Positions 1 through 7,117 are shown, counted from the first letter of the stretch. The stretch is DNA of 10,451 nt from Spirochaetota bacterium (GCA_018399855.1 JAGYNX010000052.1:1-10451), one strand, 5' to 3'. Notes: a model not told the origin generated them from the letters alone. Numbers and translations: made by a program.

Positions 1-17
1 CCTCATAATACAGCCTG

Positions 18-659
18 CTACCTGCGATTAGAAGGCATAATTTTCACTTTCCGGTATATGCCCTGCCCCTCGCTTTTTGTGATTACCCTTGAATCATTCT
101 GAAGGGTGAGATGTATCAGCCTTCTTTCAAAAGGATTCATGGGCTCCAGCGTCCAGGGCTTTCCCGTTCGAATAACTTTCGAGGCAATTTCCCTGGAAAG
201 CCGTTTTAATGCTCTCTCCCTCTTTGCCCTATAGGATTCAATATCGAGAATAATTTTCTTTTCTGTTTCAGATGTCTTGTTCACCATGAGGTTCACGATA
301 AACTGTAATGCCTCCAGGGTTTTCCCCCTTTTCCCGATAATCAACCCTGAATTTTTGCTTTCCAGTTCAACATATACCTTGCTTTCCCCTTCTTTCAAAT
401 CACCGATGCTTCCATCTATATTCATCATCTGTAACAGGTTATTAATGATCTCCCTGGTCACCTCTCCTACATCCTTGATGTTGTCATTATAATACACACG
501 TATTTTTGCCGGTCTTGACATGCCAAATCCAAATATACCGCTTTTCCCTTCATCAATAATCTCGGTCTGTATTTTATCAGGGCTATCAATCTTTAACTGT
601 TTCAGCGCTTTTCTGGTTGCATCCTCAACCGATTTCCCTTCTACATCTATAACTTTCAT
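18..659 (-). CDS. jag: Jag/KhpB-type RNA-binding protein (Jag_N-KH-R3H)
   Basis: This is a cytoplasmic RNA-binding protein of the Jag (SpoIIIJ-associated, also called KhpB/EloR) family, 213 aa from the chosen start. The Jag_N domain covers about residues 1-50 and includes the GKSGIFGFG stretch. A KH domain lies at about 75-150 with the GKRG loop at 109-112. An R3H domain fills the C-terminus, with the R-x3-H signature at R179 and H183. Family members bind RNA and affect cell elongation or division in Gram-positive bacteria; a role here is inferred only. An in-frame GTG lies two codons upstream at 665, but the GAGGAGG site at 667-673 is 7 nt from the ATG at 659 and only 1 nt from the GTG, so the ATG is preferred. 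It follows yidC by about 70 bp, the usual gene order, and is probably in the same operon. Confidence 0.95.
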   Translation of the reverse strand: MKVIDVEGKSVEDATRKALKQLKIDSPDKIQTEIIDEGKSGIFGFGMSRPAKIRVYYNDNIKDVGEVTREIINNLLQMMNIDGSIGDLKEGESKVYVELESKNSGLIIGKRGKTLEALQFIVNLMVNKTSETEKKIILDIESYRAKRERALKRLSREIASKVIRTGKPWTLEPMNPFERRLIHLTLQNDSRVITKSEGQGIYRKVKIMPSNRR

Positions 660-666
660 TTTCACG

Positions 667-673
667 CCTCCTC
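667..673 (-). promoter_or_regulatory. Ribosome binding site of jag
   Basis: GAGGAGG on the minus strand lies 7 nt before the ATG at 659. It decides between that ATG and the in-frame GTG two codons earlier, which would have almost no spacer. Confidence 0.85.
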
Positions 674-733
674 ATTACAATAGGAATATTGAATTATGTC
701 GTTGCTTCTTTCTCATAATCATACCTTTTTCTC

Positions 734-2425
734 TCATGATTCCTGCGCTTCGATTTTTCCTTTATGATTTATATATAATTGATGCAGCACCTGTAACATA
801 TTCTGCATAATCCAGTAAATTACTAGTCCAGAAGGCATATTCCATAGAACCACAAGAATAATAAGCGGCATAAACATCATGAATTTCTGCTGCTGTGATG
901 CCGCATCCACCGATGACAGTTTTTGCTGCATGAATGTAGTAATTGTCATAATGATTGGCAGAATATTCAGGTTAAATCCCTCGATCTGCATTACCGTATC
1001 CGGAAGGGACAGGTCCTGTATCCAGAAAATAAAAGGTGCCTGCCACAGGTCTACCGAGTTAATCAGCGCACTGTATAATGCAAAGAAAAACGGCATCTGG
1101 AGAAGAAGGGGGAGGCACCCACTCATAGGGTTCACCTTGTTCTTCTTGTACAACTCCATAACCTTCTTGTTCATAACCTCCGGTTTTTCCTTGTACTTAT
1201 CCCGAAGCTCCTGTATTTGCGGATTCAATTCCTGCATTTTCTTCATCGACTGGGTGGATTTCTGTGTCAGCGGCAGAAAAACAATTTTTGTTAATAATGA
1301 GAATATTACAAGTGACCATCCGAGGTTGCCTATCAGCGAATCGATGCTCAACAGGCTCCACATAACCAGGTCCCGTATGGGCTCGATCCACTTGTTCACA
1401 TCAGCCCCGCCAGCCATTGACTTGTCCACTGCCACAAGTCTCTCCTTGTTTTTAGGACCAATAAATACCTTAAATGAGTTTGTTACGGTCTCCCTCTGTT
1501 TAAAGCGGTCAACTGGCATGTACATACCTGTTCGATATCCTGTTCCTTCCCTGTTGTCATATATAACACCGGTACCACTGGATTTCTCCGGCATCATTAT
1601 AATTAGAAAGTAACGGCTCATCACACCCACCCAGCCTGTAGTTCCGTTTTCACGTTCTAACCATTCATCAGGATCATTCAAGTCACCGTTTTTCCCCGGT
1701 TGTTCGAAATCATCGTTGATGTAGTACACGCTGCCGATGATATTGTAACGACTTTCATAATCCATCCTGGGGCCCATCATATCCCCTGGAGAGAATATGA
1801 TATACCCATTTGGGACAGTTACGTCCCTTCTGCCCACATTGGTTATATTAAAGACAACTCTCAAGTAATCGGAGTTCTCAACGAAAATGAACCGCTTTTC
1901 AACACGAACAGGAACGCCATTGAGGGTCAAGGTGGTAGTAAAACTGTATTCCCTGTCGGAAATTTTTCTCGAATTCCATTTCACATCCTGAAGCGCATTA
2001 CCCTCGAGAAATTCCCGTTCATTAAAATGCAGGGCAAAGTCAAAAGTACCCTCTGCTTTAAATGGAGTGTCCTTCACAACCAGTTGAATGTCTCTTTCTC
2101 TCTGCAACAGGTTGTCAATGGCAGCACCTTTGTTCGTTAATTCTGCTGTATAACGATCTGTTTGCACCCTGTACTGTTTCTGGCTGCCAGCTTTAGATAC
2201 CACGTTTACCGTACCCGCGTAGTCAGTTGATTTTGTCACATCAGTAAACGAGGATTTCTTTTCCGGTACAGATTTTGGTGTTGCATCCTGTACAGCCTGT
2301 TGTTGAACAGGCGTCCCATCCTGTGTCACTTTCTGCCCTGGTTTTTCCGGGGGAGATACGAAATAAAACCATAAAAGCCATACGGCTAATGATAATACTA
2401 CTGCAACTATTGCTCTTTTTTCCAT
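734..2425 (-). CDS. yidC: Membrane protein insertase YidC (Gram-negative type)
   Basis: YidC inserts and folds inner-membrane proteins, alone or with SecYEG. The protein is 563 aa, within the range of Gram-negative YidC. An N-terminal membrane anchor lies at about residues 4-23. A linker rich in Gln, Pro and Lys follows to about 60, then a large periplasmic beta-rich domain at about 80-330. The conserved insertase domain runs from about 350 to 555 and contains several hydrophobic segments (about 365-387, 433-455, 484-500 and 515-545). In the first of these, K380 aligns with the groove arginine of E. coli and Bacillus homologues, so the positive charge is kept. The coiled cytoplasmic loop at 389-430 is Lys-rich and typical. 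The start is supported by AGGGA 7 nt upstream. It sits between yidD and jag, but is separated from yidD by an unusual 200-bp gap. Confidence 0.98.
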   Translation of the reverse strand: MEKRAIVAVVLSLAVWLLWFYFVSPPEKPGQKVTQDGTPVQQQAVQDATPKSVPEKKSSFTDVTKSTDYAGTVNVVSKAGSQKQYRVQTDRYTAELTNKGAAIDNLLQRERDIQLVVKDTPFKAEGTFDFALHFNEREFLEGNALQDVKWNSRKISDREYSFTTTLTLNGVPVRVEKRFIFVENSDYLRVVFNITNVGRRDVTVPNGYIIFSPGDMMGPRMDYESRYNIIGSVYYINDDFEQPGKNGDLNDPDEWLERENGTTGWVGVMSRYFLIIMMPEKSSGTGVIYDNREGTGYRTGMYMPVDRFKQRETVTNSFKVFIGPKNKERLVAVDKSMAGGADVNKWIEPIRDLVMWSLLSIDSLIGNLGWSLVIFSLLTKIVFLPLTQKSTQSMKKMQELNPQIQELRDKYKEKPEVMNKKVMELYKKNKVNPMSGCLPLLLQMPFFFALYSALINSVDLWQAPFIFWIQDLSLPDTVMQIEGFNLNILPIIMTITTFMQQKLSSVDAASQQQKFMMFMPLIILVVLWNMPSGLVIYWIMQNMLQVLHQLYINHKGKIEAQES

Positions 2426-2624
2426 AATTCAATCCCTGTATAAAAATAATAACACCCGAACAGCATCACGGTTCCATAAGCCGGGTATTTACTTTAAAAA
2501 ATCTTGAATAAAAACCAAATACATTGATAATGCGCAACGTCATCATGTGAGTAAACGCGTATAACAGGGAAAGAGGGTGTGCTTGTAAGGCAGGACTTAA
2601 GAATTTACACTACACTTCGTTATA
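2426..2624. other. 200-bp gap between yidD and yidC, no gene seen
   Basis: No convincing ORF is present on either strand. On the minus strand, arms ACCCG (2482-2486) and CGGGT (2454-2458) flank a 23-nt loop and are followed by a T-rich run toward yidC. This could be a weak terminator or attenuator, but the 5-bp stem is short. I saw no good sigma-70 promoter for yidC by eye. The yidC ribosome binding site lies at its downstream edge. Confidence 0.4.
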
Positions 2625-2852
2625 TCAGGGAACCGGGTCATAACCGCCTTCAAAAAAGGGATTACACCGCAATACCCTTTTTACAGCCAGAAATGATCCT
2701 TTTATTACACCATGCTTTGTAACTGCATCCACCGCGTAAACCGAACAGGTTGGATAAAATCTGCACGCGTTTGGCAACCAGGGAGATATAATTAACTTGT
2801 ATATCCGAAGCAGCATAATAAACAATATAGCAACGGGTGACTTTTTTTTCAT
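2625..2852 (-). CDS. yidD: Membrane protein insertion efficiency factor YidD
   Basis: YidD is a small amphipathic inner-membrane-associated protein that assists YidC-dependent insertion. From the chosen start it is 75 aa, the normal family size. The family core is clear: a hydrophobic N-terminal helix, the ISPWLPNACRFYPTCSVYA block with two of the family cysteines, then LRCNPF and the terminal GGYDPVP motif. The ATG at 2852 overlaps the rnpA stop as ATGA and has AGGGG about 10 nt upstream. An upstream in-frame ATG at 2882 would add 10 residues that do not resemble the family, so the shorter form is preferred. The ATGA overlap suggests translational coupling to rnpA. Confidence 0.95.
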   Translation of the reverse strand: MKKKSPVAILFIMLLRIYKLIISPWLPNACRFYPTCSVYAVDAVTKHGVIKGSFLAVKRVLRCNPFFEGGYDPVP

Positions 2853-3232
2853 GATCGCAAGACCCCTGCTTTTTGAAAACATTCACTAATATCCTGTACT
2901 ACATCATTATATGACATCGTTCTAAAACGTTCCTTTGGGCTGATTATTATACTGCAATCATTGCGTATAGAAGGCAAAAACTGGTTGCATATGGCTCGAA
3001 TTCTCCTCTTGGCTCTGTTCCGCTGCACCGCATTCCCATATTTTTTATACACCACTACACCAATCTTTGGATTAATACTTTCTTTCCCGATTGTACTATC
3101 AACCCTTTTCAATTCTGTATGTAGATTTCCCACGAGAACCATCAATCGCACACTTTTTCCATTAATTCTTTTTCCCTTCGCAAACAGTTCACGAAAACTT
3201 CCCCTGCCTTTTAACGAATACTCTCTTTTCAC
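2849..3232 (-). CDS. rnpA: Ribonuclease P protein component
   Basis: RnpA is the protein subunit of RNase P, which works with the catalytic RNA to trim the 5' leader from pre-tRNA. The protein is 127 aa, close to the usual 110-130. The N-terminal LKGRGSFRELFAKGKR matches the conserved start of the family. The basic RNR signature is present at residues 71-79 (R71, R73, K75, R76, R79). The start codon is GTG, 15 bp downstream of the rpmH stop, with a modest GGG-containing ribosome site. The 3' end overlaps yidD by 4 bp. The position directly after rpmH is nearly universal in bacteria and supports the call strongly. Confidence 0.96.
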   Translation of the reverse strand: MKREYSLKGRGSFRELFAKGKRINGKSVRLMVLVGNLHTELKRVDSTIGKESINPKIGVVVYKKYGNAVQRNRAKRRIRAICNQFLPSIRNDCSIIISPKERFRTMSYNDVVQDISECFQKAGVLRS

Positions 3233-3247
3233 CTGTACCCGAATAGC

Positions 3248-3406
3248 TTACTTGGCCAAGTGTCGTTCATCCGAAACGGTTAACTTGTGTCTCCCTTTTC
3301 TTCTCCTGTTCCTTAATACTGCACGTCCTGAAGCAGAACTCATCCTTTCCCGAAATCCGTGTTTTCTGTTTCTGCGTAAATTACTTGGCTGAAATGTTCG
3401 TTTCAT
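3248..3406 (-). CDS. rpmH: 50S ribosomal protein L34
   Basis: This is a 52-aa, very basic protein beginning MKRTFQPSNLRRNRKHGFR, which is the L34 signature. It continues with RMSSASGRAVLRNRRRKGR, also characteristic. L34 is a small component of the large ribosomal subunit that contacts 23S rRNA. Most L34 proteins are 44-50 aa; the extra residues here are a short C-terminal tail (about TVSDERHLAK). The ATG at 3406 is preceded by GGGG at a spacing of 8 nt. It is the first gene of the rpmH-rnpA-yidD-yidC-jag cluster and is easily missed because of its size. Confidence 0.97.
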   Translation of the reverse strand: MKRTFQPSNLRRNRKHGFRERMSSASGRAVLRNRRRKGRHKLTVSDERHLAK

Positions 3407-3615
3407 TTGAAGTACCCCAAATATTAAAATTTCAATATATCAATACACGATAATATTATCACTACTATAACAATAAACAACCAATCATGAATAACACTAT
3501 AAAACCGCACATAATGACTGCACGCACATGCATCCATTATTGCCCAGATTATACATATCAATACGAAAGTAGCAATAATAATTTCAAGTTGATTGCTGTC
3601 AATTGTATTTTTTTT
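3407..3615. other. AT-rich gap upstream of rpmH; weak promoter, no dnaA
   Basis: This 209-bp gap holds no gene. It contains a perfect 12-bp palindrome GATAATATTATC at 3449-3460, a 10-bp direct repeat ATATCAATAC at 3437-3446 and 3555-3564, and a single DnaA-box-like TTATACATA at 3549-3557 (one mismatch to TTATNCACA). On the minus strand a weak promoter-like pair TTGTTT (3475-3480) and TAATAT (3453-3458), 16 bp apart, could drive rpmH. No hairpin-plus-T-tract terminator was found after the upstream methyltransferase gene, although an A/T run lies just past its stop. An origin role is possible but unsupported by a cluster of DnaA boxes. Confidence 0.3.
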
Positions 3616-4473
3616 CTATTTTAGCGCATAGATATACATAGTGTCTGAAAAACAAAACACTTTTGATACTTTTTTGTACATCCATGAAAATGCCGGATAG
3701 AATAACGATTGTTTAGCGCATACACGTTCAGGATGAAAAGAGGCGGGAATACATTTCACCCGGGTAAAGCCCAGTTTTTTAAGCACCCTGGTAATACTTC
3801 CCGGTGAAAAGTCGATGTAATGGTCCTGCGGGTGAGTTGAAATCCATTGATTGCGATGCAAATGAAACATTGGACCGCGTAAAGATGGCATTGCACAGGC
3901 CAGCACTCCACCTGAAGGCAGCAGAGAATATATCTTTTTCAGAACGTCAACTGGTATGACCGAATGCTCAATAACATACCATGCCGTTATCACGTCAAAA
4001 GCAGAACCATGCTGATTAAACTCTTCAAAGGGCAGGTTATGCACTGTAAACCCGTAGGTATCTTTGCAATAGTCAACCGCATATGGTGATATCTCAATTC
4101 CTTCAACGTCAAATCCCCTATCCCGGGCTGCCTTGAGGAAAAACCCAAGGGCACAACCCACGTCAAGCAATCGACAACCTTTTACTTTTTTTTTACCGGA
4201 AAAGCGGGTAATATCATTGATGCGTTGAAGACCCTGATTATAAATCCAGTTAAAATCTTCGGCATAGGTCTTTCCATATTGCCTGTGGTAATCATCAAGG
4301 AAGTAGCTGCTGTCATACCCTGCGGGAGAATGCGCGGTATTAAAAACCACCCCGCAATCCCGGCAGTAACGCAGGGCGCTTTCCATGACAACACGCACTT
4401 TTTGCCCACTACCGCACAGGGGGCATGAATCAATAGTAGTATTACGGGTAACTGTGCCCTGCACGACGCACAC
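3616..4473 (-). CDS. Zinc-ribbon class I SAM-dependent methyltransferase
   Basis: This 285-aa protein has two parts. Residues 17-40 form a CxxC-x16-CxxC zinc-ribbon (C17, C20, C37, C40), ending CRDCGVVF. A class I Rossmann methyltransferase follows, with SAM motif I LLDVGCALG at 102-110, a likely acidic ribose-binding residue E127 in VEGIEIS, and FDVITAWYVIEH at 159-170. This architecture is common in methyltransferases of polysaccharide and lipid-glycan loci and in some small-molecule or quinone-type enzymes; the substrate here is unknown. Motif I has Ala where Gly is usual. The start is GTG at 4473, sharing one base with the preceding stop (TAGTG). A second GTG three codons in is possible, and no strong ribosome site is seen, which fits reinitiation from the upstream gene. 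Confidence 0.85.
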   Translation of the reverse strand: MCVVQGTVTRNTTIDSCPLCGSGQKVRVVMESALRYCRDCGVVFNTAHSPAGYDSSYFLDDYHRQYGKTYAEDFNWIYNQGLQRINDITRFSGKKKVKGCRLLDVGCALGFFLKAARDRGFDVEGIEISPYAVDYCKDTYGFTVHNLPFEEFNQHGSAFDVITAWYVIEHSVIPVDVLKKIYSLLPSGGVLACAMPSLRGPMFHLHRNQWISTHPQDHYIDFSPGSITRVLKKLGFTRVKCIPASFHPERVCAKQSLFYPAFSWMYKKVSKVFCFSDTMYIYALK

Positions 4474-4970
4474 TATTTCGTTACAGGTTTTTTTCGTTTT
4501 GCCGGCTCAGCTACAACCGGTACACCCTTCATTTTAATGTTGTCCATTGAAAGCAATACCAGCTCAGCATATTGTTCAGGAACTTCTATAAAAGAATAGG
4601 TGGTATGTATATCAATTTTCCCAATAAGTTTTCCATCAATTCCCGATCTCTTCACAATCTCACGGATAAGATCTCCGGGGGATACGCGATGGTTTTTCCC
4701 CACGTTGATAAATATTCTTGCCTTCCCGTCCTTCACATCCTCAAACACGACCTGCCCGCTCATATCTCTTTTAGTCACCTCGGGCAAAGTGTCCATGTCA
4801 ATTTTTGAGATATCGCCAAGATACTCACACAATACAGCCGCGGCTATTCTTCTCGTCCCCCCGAAGAAGGGCAGTCTTTTCTTCATTTTCTTCAAAAGGT
4901 CGGCATAGGGAGTCAGGTCTTCGGTCATGGCGGTATCAAAAATCTTTTCAATCTTTTTCATCTGATGCAT
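4473..4970 (-). CDS. Stand-alone DbpA-type RNA-binding domain protein
   Basis: Residues about 84-156 match the DbpA/CsdA C-terminal RNA-binding domain: RIFINVGKNHRVSPGDL, then IGKIDIHTTYSFIEVP, then a KMKGVPV strand. In DEAD-box helicases this domain anchors the enzyme to structured RNA; in DbpA it recognises 23S rRNA hairpin 92. Here the protein is only 165 aa and has no helicase core (no Walker A or DEAD motif). The N-terminal 80 residues are helical and Lys-rich, with FGGTRRIAAAVLCEYLG perhaps resembling the helicase-to-RBD linker. The C-terminus is a basic tail (KRKKPVTK). The ATG at 4970 has AGGA 7 nt upstream. The gene is coupled to the methyltransferase by TAGTG. RNA binding is a confident domain call; the RNA target is unknown. 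Confidence 0.85.
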   Translation of the reverse strand: MHQMKKIEKIFDTAMTEDLTPYADLLKKMKKRLPFFGGTRRIAAAVLCEYLGDISKIDMDTLPEVTKRDMSGQVVFEDVKDGKARIFINVGKNHRVSPGDLIREIVKRSGIDGKLIGKIDIHTTYSFIEVPEQYAELVLLSMDNIKMKGVPVVAEPAKRKKPVTK

Positions 4971-5119
4971 AAATATTTCCTCATATTATTTCAATGTAAG
5001 TACTGCTTCTGGATTCACCCTGGAATGGTTTTTTCGAACCGACCACTGTCATCACAGATAATATGGCATGGTACCCGGTACACTATGGCAATACTTTGTA
5101 AAATGGCAAGCAATTTTCA

Positions 5120-5785
5120 TTACTCCTGGGCTTTACAACGATATCCAACATTACGCACCGTTTCAATTATTGAATTGAATTCTTCCCCCAGTTTGCCCCG
5201 CAACCTTCGAATATGCACATCAACCGTACGCGTGCCCCCAATGTATTCGATACCCCATATCTTATTCAGAAGATCTTTTCGCGAGAACACCCTGTCCCTG
5301 TTTTCAACCAGAAATCGCAGAAGTTCGAATTCTTTGAAAGTCAGATCTATCTGCTCGGTATTCAGGTACACGGAGTACTTGTCCATGTCAATTTTCAAAT
5401 TACCAATCTTTATAATATTATCACTTGAGCCAAGATTCTTCTCCCATATCAGTTTGTCAAGTCTTCGCTGCACTTCCATTTTTCTAAACGGATACAGCAC
5501 GAATTCATCGAAAAACCATTCAAACTCAAGCCGGTGAAGATGCCCAACCCGGAGGATCAAAAGGACAGGAAGGCTGTGCAATACCTTTCTGATCCTTGAA
5601 AGCTGGAACTGAACATTATCAAAATCTTCTATAGAATCTATGTCAAGTGCTGCGCACAACAGTTCTTCGGGCTTCAGCGTACTCATTGAACTGAATACCC
5701 TGATATCATACCCGGTAGTATGCTCTCTGAACTCGGCGATAACATCCTTGTTCCCTGATATCAAGCCCAGCTTCTTTTCGGGCAT
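5120..5785 (-). CDS. Atypical OmpR/PhoB-family response regulator, degenerate receiver
   Basis: The C-terminal half (residues about 124-219) is a clear winged-helix DNA-binding domain of the OmpR/PhoB type: LTFKEFELLRFLVENRDRVFS, the recognition-helix region TRTVDVHIRRLRGKL, and the wing IIETVRNVGYRC. The N-terminal 115 residues have receiver size and fold order but lack key residues. The usual acidic pair after beta1 is SGN (10-12), and the beta4 Thr/Ser is absent in VLLILRVG. The conserved Lys of the KPF motif is Tyr (Y98 in VLYPF). D48 or D50 might sit near the phosphorylation position. It probably acts independently of phosphorylation, as known for some atypical regulators. No histidine kinase lies nearby. 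The ATG overlaps the glycosyltransferase stop as TAATG, implying coupled translation. A 149-bp gap without features precedes the next gene. Confidence 0.85.
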   Translation of the reverse strand: MPEKKLGLISGNKDVIAEFREHTTGYDIRVFSSMSTLKPEELLCAALDIDSIEDFDNVQFQLSRIRKVLHSLPVLLILRVGHLHRLEFEWFFDEFVLYPFRKMEVQRRLDKLIWEKNLGSSDNIIKIGNLKIDMDKYSVYLNTEQIDLTFKEFELLRFLVENRDRVFSRKDLLNKIWGIEYIGGTRTVDVHIRRLRGKLGEEFNSIIETVRNVGYRCKAQE

Positions 5786-6969
5786 TATTTTCCCCGGTTT
5801 TGAATTATTTTAGTATATTTTTCCATATATTTTTCTGCAACCGATTCAGCATAAAAATCCTGCACCCTCTTACGGTTGTTCTTCCCGCAATATTCATACA
5901 GGGCACCATCATCGTGAAATCGTTTTATGCTTCGGGCACAACCCTCAGCATCTCCCACGCTTATAAGCAGGGCGTTCTCTTCGTTGGTGAGAAAATCTAC
6001 CTGACCCCCGTTATTTGTACACACTATAGGCAGGCCACAGTACATGGATTCCATGAACACGATACCAAAACCTTCATGAAGGGAGGTAAGAACAAACAGG
6101 TCAGACTGTGACAGGTATCGGTATTTATCACCATCATCTATAAACCCCAGGAAACGAACCCTCTCTTCAATACCCAGTTCGTGCGCAAGGCCCTCCAGGT
6201 ATTCCCGTTCAGGCCCATCCCCCATGATGAGCAGCCTGTAGGGGGTAGCGGGGAGTTTCGCTATAGCTTTTAGAAGAACATCGATTGCCTTTCTTTTGAT
6301 TATTCGCCCGATGGTAACCAGCACGAAATCATCTTTCTCCAGGCCAAGTTCTGCACGATCAACTACAGGTATTTCAGGAGGATGAAAGGCCAGTGGAATG
6401 ATGTCAATTTCTCTACCCGGGTTATAATAGGTAATCGCATTTTGCCGGGTATTACTAGACTGTGCCACAACCGCATCGGCCTTTTTCAGCAACCACCTGA
6501 CAACTTTGCTGAAAAACCAGCTTTTATGCGGCGACATTTTCTTACTTGGATCATATATGTCCCCGCCGTGCAGTGAGAGAAGATTGGGTATAGAAAATAA
6601 TTTGCTGAGCAGATGCCCCAGCGGACCTGACGGCACCACGAAATGAGTATTTATAACATCGTACCTGTTCTTTCTGCAAAGCCCCACACCTTTGATAAAA
6701 CCGGTAATTAGATATGAAAACATTGACATGAAGGTTGCCGCGTCGCGGGATTTTCTAAAGAAAATCTTTGCCCTGTATACATGTATTCCATCCATGTTTT
6801 CATATTTTGGAACGCCCCTGAAGGAAGAAGTGAGCACATCAACACGTGCTGTTTTTGCCCATTCAATGGCAAGATCATAGGTTGCAATCCCTCCTCCTCC
6901 CCCGAGAGGTGGAAATTCATAGTTTATGATTAAAATCCTTTCTACTTCTTTTTCTGATGCATTATTCAT
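5785..6969 (-). CDS. GT4-type glycosyltransferase (GT-B fold)
   Basis: This 394-aa protein is a retaining glycosyltransferase of the GT4 type, which transfers a sugar from a nucleotide donor to a glycan or lipid acceptor at the inner face of the cytoplasmic membrane. The N-terminal Rossmann domain opens with ILIINYEFPPLGGGGGIATY (12-31), the Gly-rich loop typical of GT-B enzymes. The C-terminal donor-binding domain has GRIIKRKAIDVLLKA (221-235), supplying the Arg/Lys phosphate contacts. E299-x7-E307 (EGFGIVFME) is the GT4 signature that binds donor and stabilises catalysis. All key elements are intact. The acceptor and sugar are unknown. It is the first gene of the minus-strand unit, with a likely promoter at 7001-7030, and its stop overlaps the regulator start. 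Confidence 0.93.
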   Translation of the reverse strand: MNNASEKEVERILIINYEFPPLGGGGGIATYDLAIEWAKTARVDVLTSSFRGVPKYENMDGIHVYRAKIFFRKSRDAATFMSMFSYLITGFIKGVGLCRKNRYDVINTHFVVPSGPLGHLLSKLFSIPNLLSLHGGDIYDPSKKMSPHKSWFFSKVVRWLLKKADAVVAQSSNTRQNAITYYNPGREIDIIPLAFHPPEIPVVDRAELGLEKDDFVLVTIGRIIKRKAIDVLLKAIAKLPATPYRLLIMGDGPEREYLEGLAHELGIEERVRFLGFIDDGDKYRYLSQSDLFVLTSLHEGFGIVFMESMYCGLPIVCTNNGGQVDFLTNEENALLISVGDAEGCARSIKRFHDDGALYEYCGKNNRKRVQDFYAESVAEKYMEKYTKIIQNRGK

Positions 6970-7000
6970 TATTTCATCCAGCTGCTGAATTCATTAGTGT

Positions 7001-7030
7001 ATTATATTTTTTGACAATATAACAGAGCAA
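7001..7030 (-). promoter_or_regulatory. Putative sigma-70 promoter for the glycosyltransferase unit
   Basis: On the minus strand a perfect -10 TATAAT lies at 7001-7006, with a -35-like TTGCTC at 7025-7030 (3 of 6 matches) and an 18-bp spacer. Transcription would start near 6994 and give a leader of about 25 nt before the ATG at 6969. The -10 is strong but the -35 is poor. Confidence 0.5.
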
Positions 7031-7048
7031 CTTCCAATAGTTCAACAA

Positions 7049-7073
7049 TTATACATAAAAAATGCATGTATAA
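7049..7073. repeat. Inverted repeat between the divergent promoters
   Basis: TTATACAT (7049-7056) and ATGTATAA (7066-7073) are exact 8-bp inverted arms with a 9-bp A-rich spacer. The repeat lies upstream of both -35 elements in the divergent intergenic region. The size and 17-bp arm spacing fit a dimeric regulator site, but AT-rich DNA produces such repeats by chance. The left arm plus one base also resembles a DnaA box with one mismatch. Confidence 0.35.
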
Positions 7074-7103
7074 AAAAATCATGCAAATCCACTAATTCAA
7101 AAT

Positions 7104-7117
7104 TCAAATAGATTTGA
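7104..7117. promoter_or_regulatory. Short palindrome overlapping the -35 (possible operator)
   Basis: TCAAAT-AG-ATTTGA is a perfect 6-bp inverted repeat that overlaps the first four bases of the TTGACA -35 element. A tandem 7-bp repeat (AATTCAA twice, 7094-7107) adjoins it. A repressor bound here would block the promoter. No binding protein can be named. Confidence 0.3.

Noticed and set aside
1..6. ATG AGG on the minus strand just after jag, possible start of the next gene (for example mnmE)
   Set aside because: Only two codons are visible and the ribosome site is poor, so it cannot be supported.
879..1613. Plus-strand open frame of 244 codons
   Set aside because: It lies entirely antisense to yidC, has no recognisable domain, and the yidC reading frame is strongly conserved.
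3045..3053. DnaA-box-like TTATACACC within rnpA
   Set aside because: It is isolated and encodes conserved RnpA residues, so it is likely chance.
2961..3392. Plus-strand open frame of 143 codons
   Set aside because: It is antisense to rnpA and rpmH, both of which are unambiguous.
5053..5112. GTACC-C-GGTAC near 5070-5080 as a hairpin
   Set aside because: The stem is 5 bp with a one-base loop and no T-tract, so it is not a terminator.
4965..5537. Plus-strand open frame of 190 codons
   Set aside because: It is mostly antisense to the response regulator, begins in the gap, and shows no domain.
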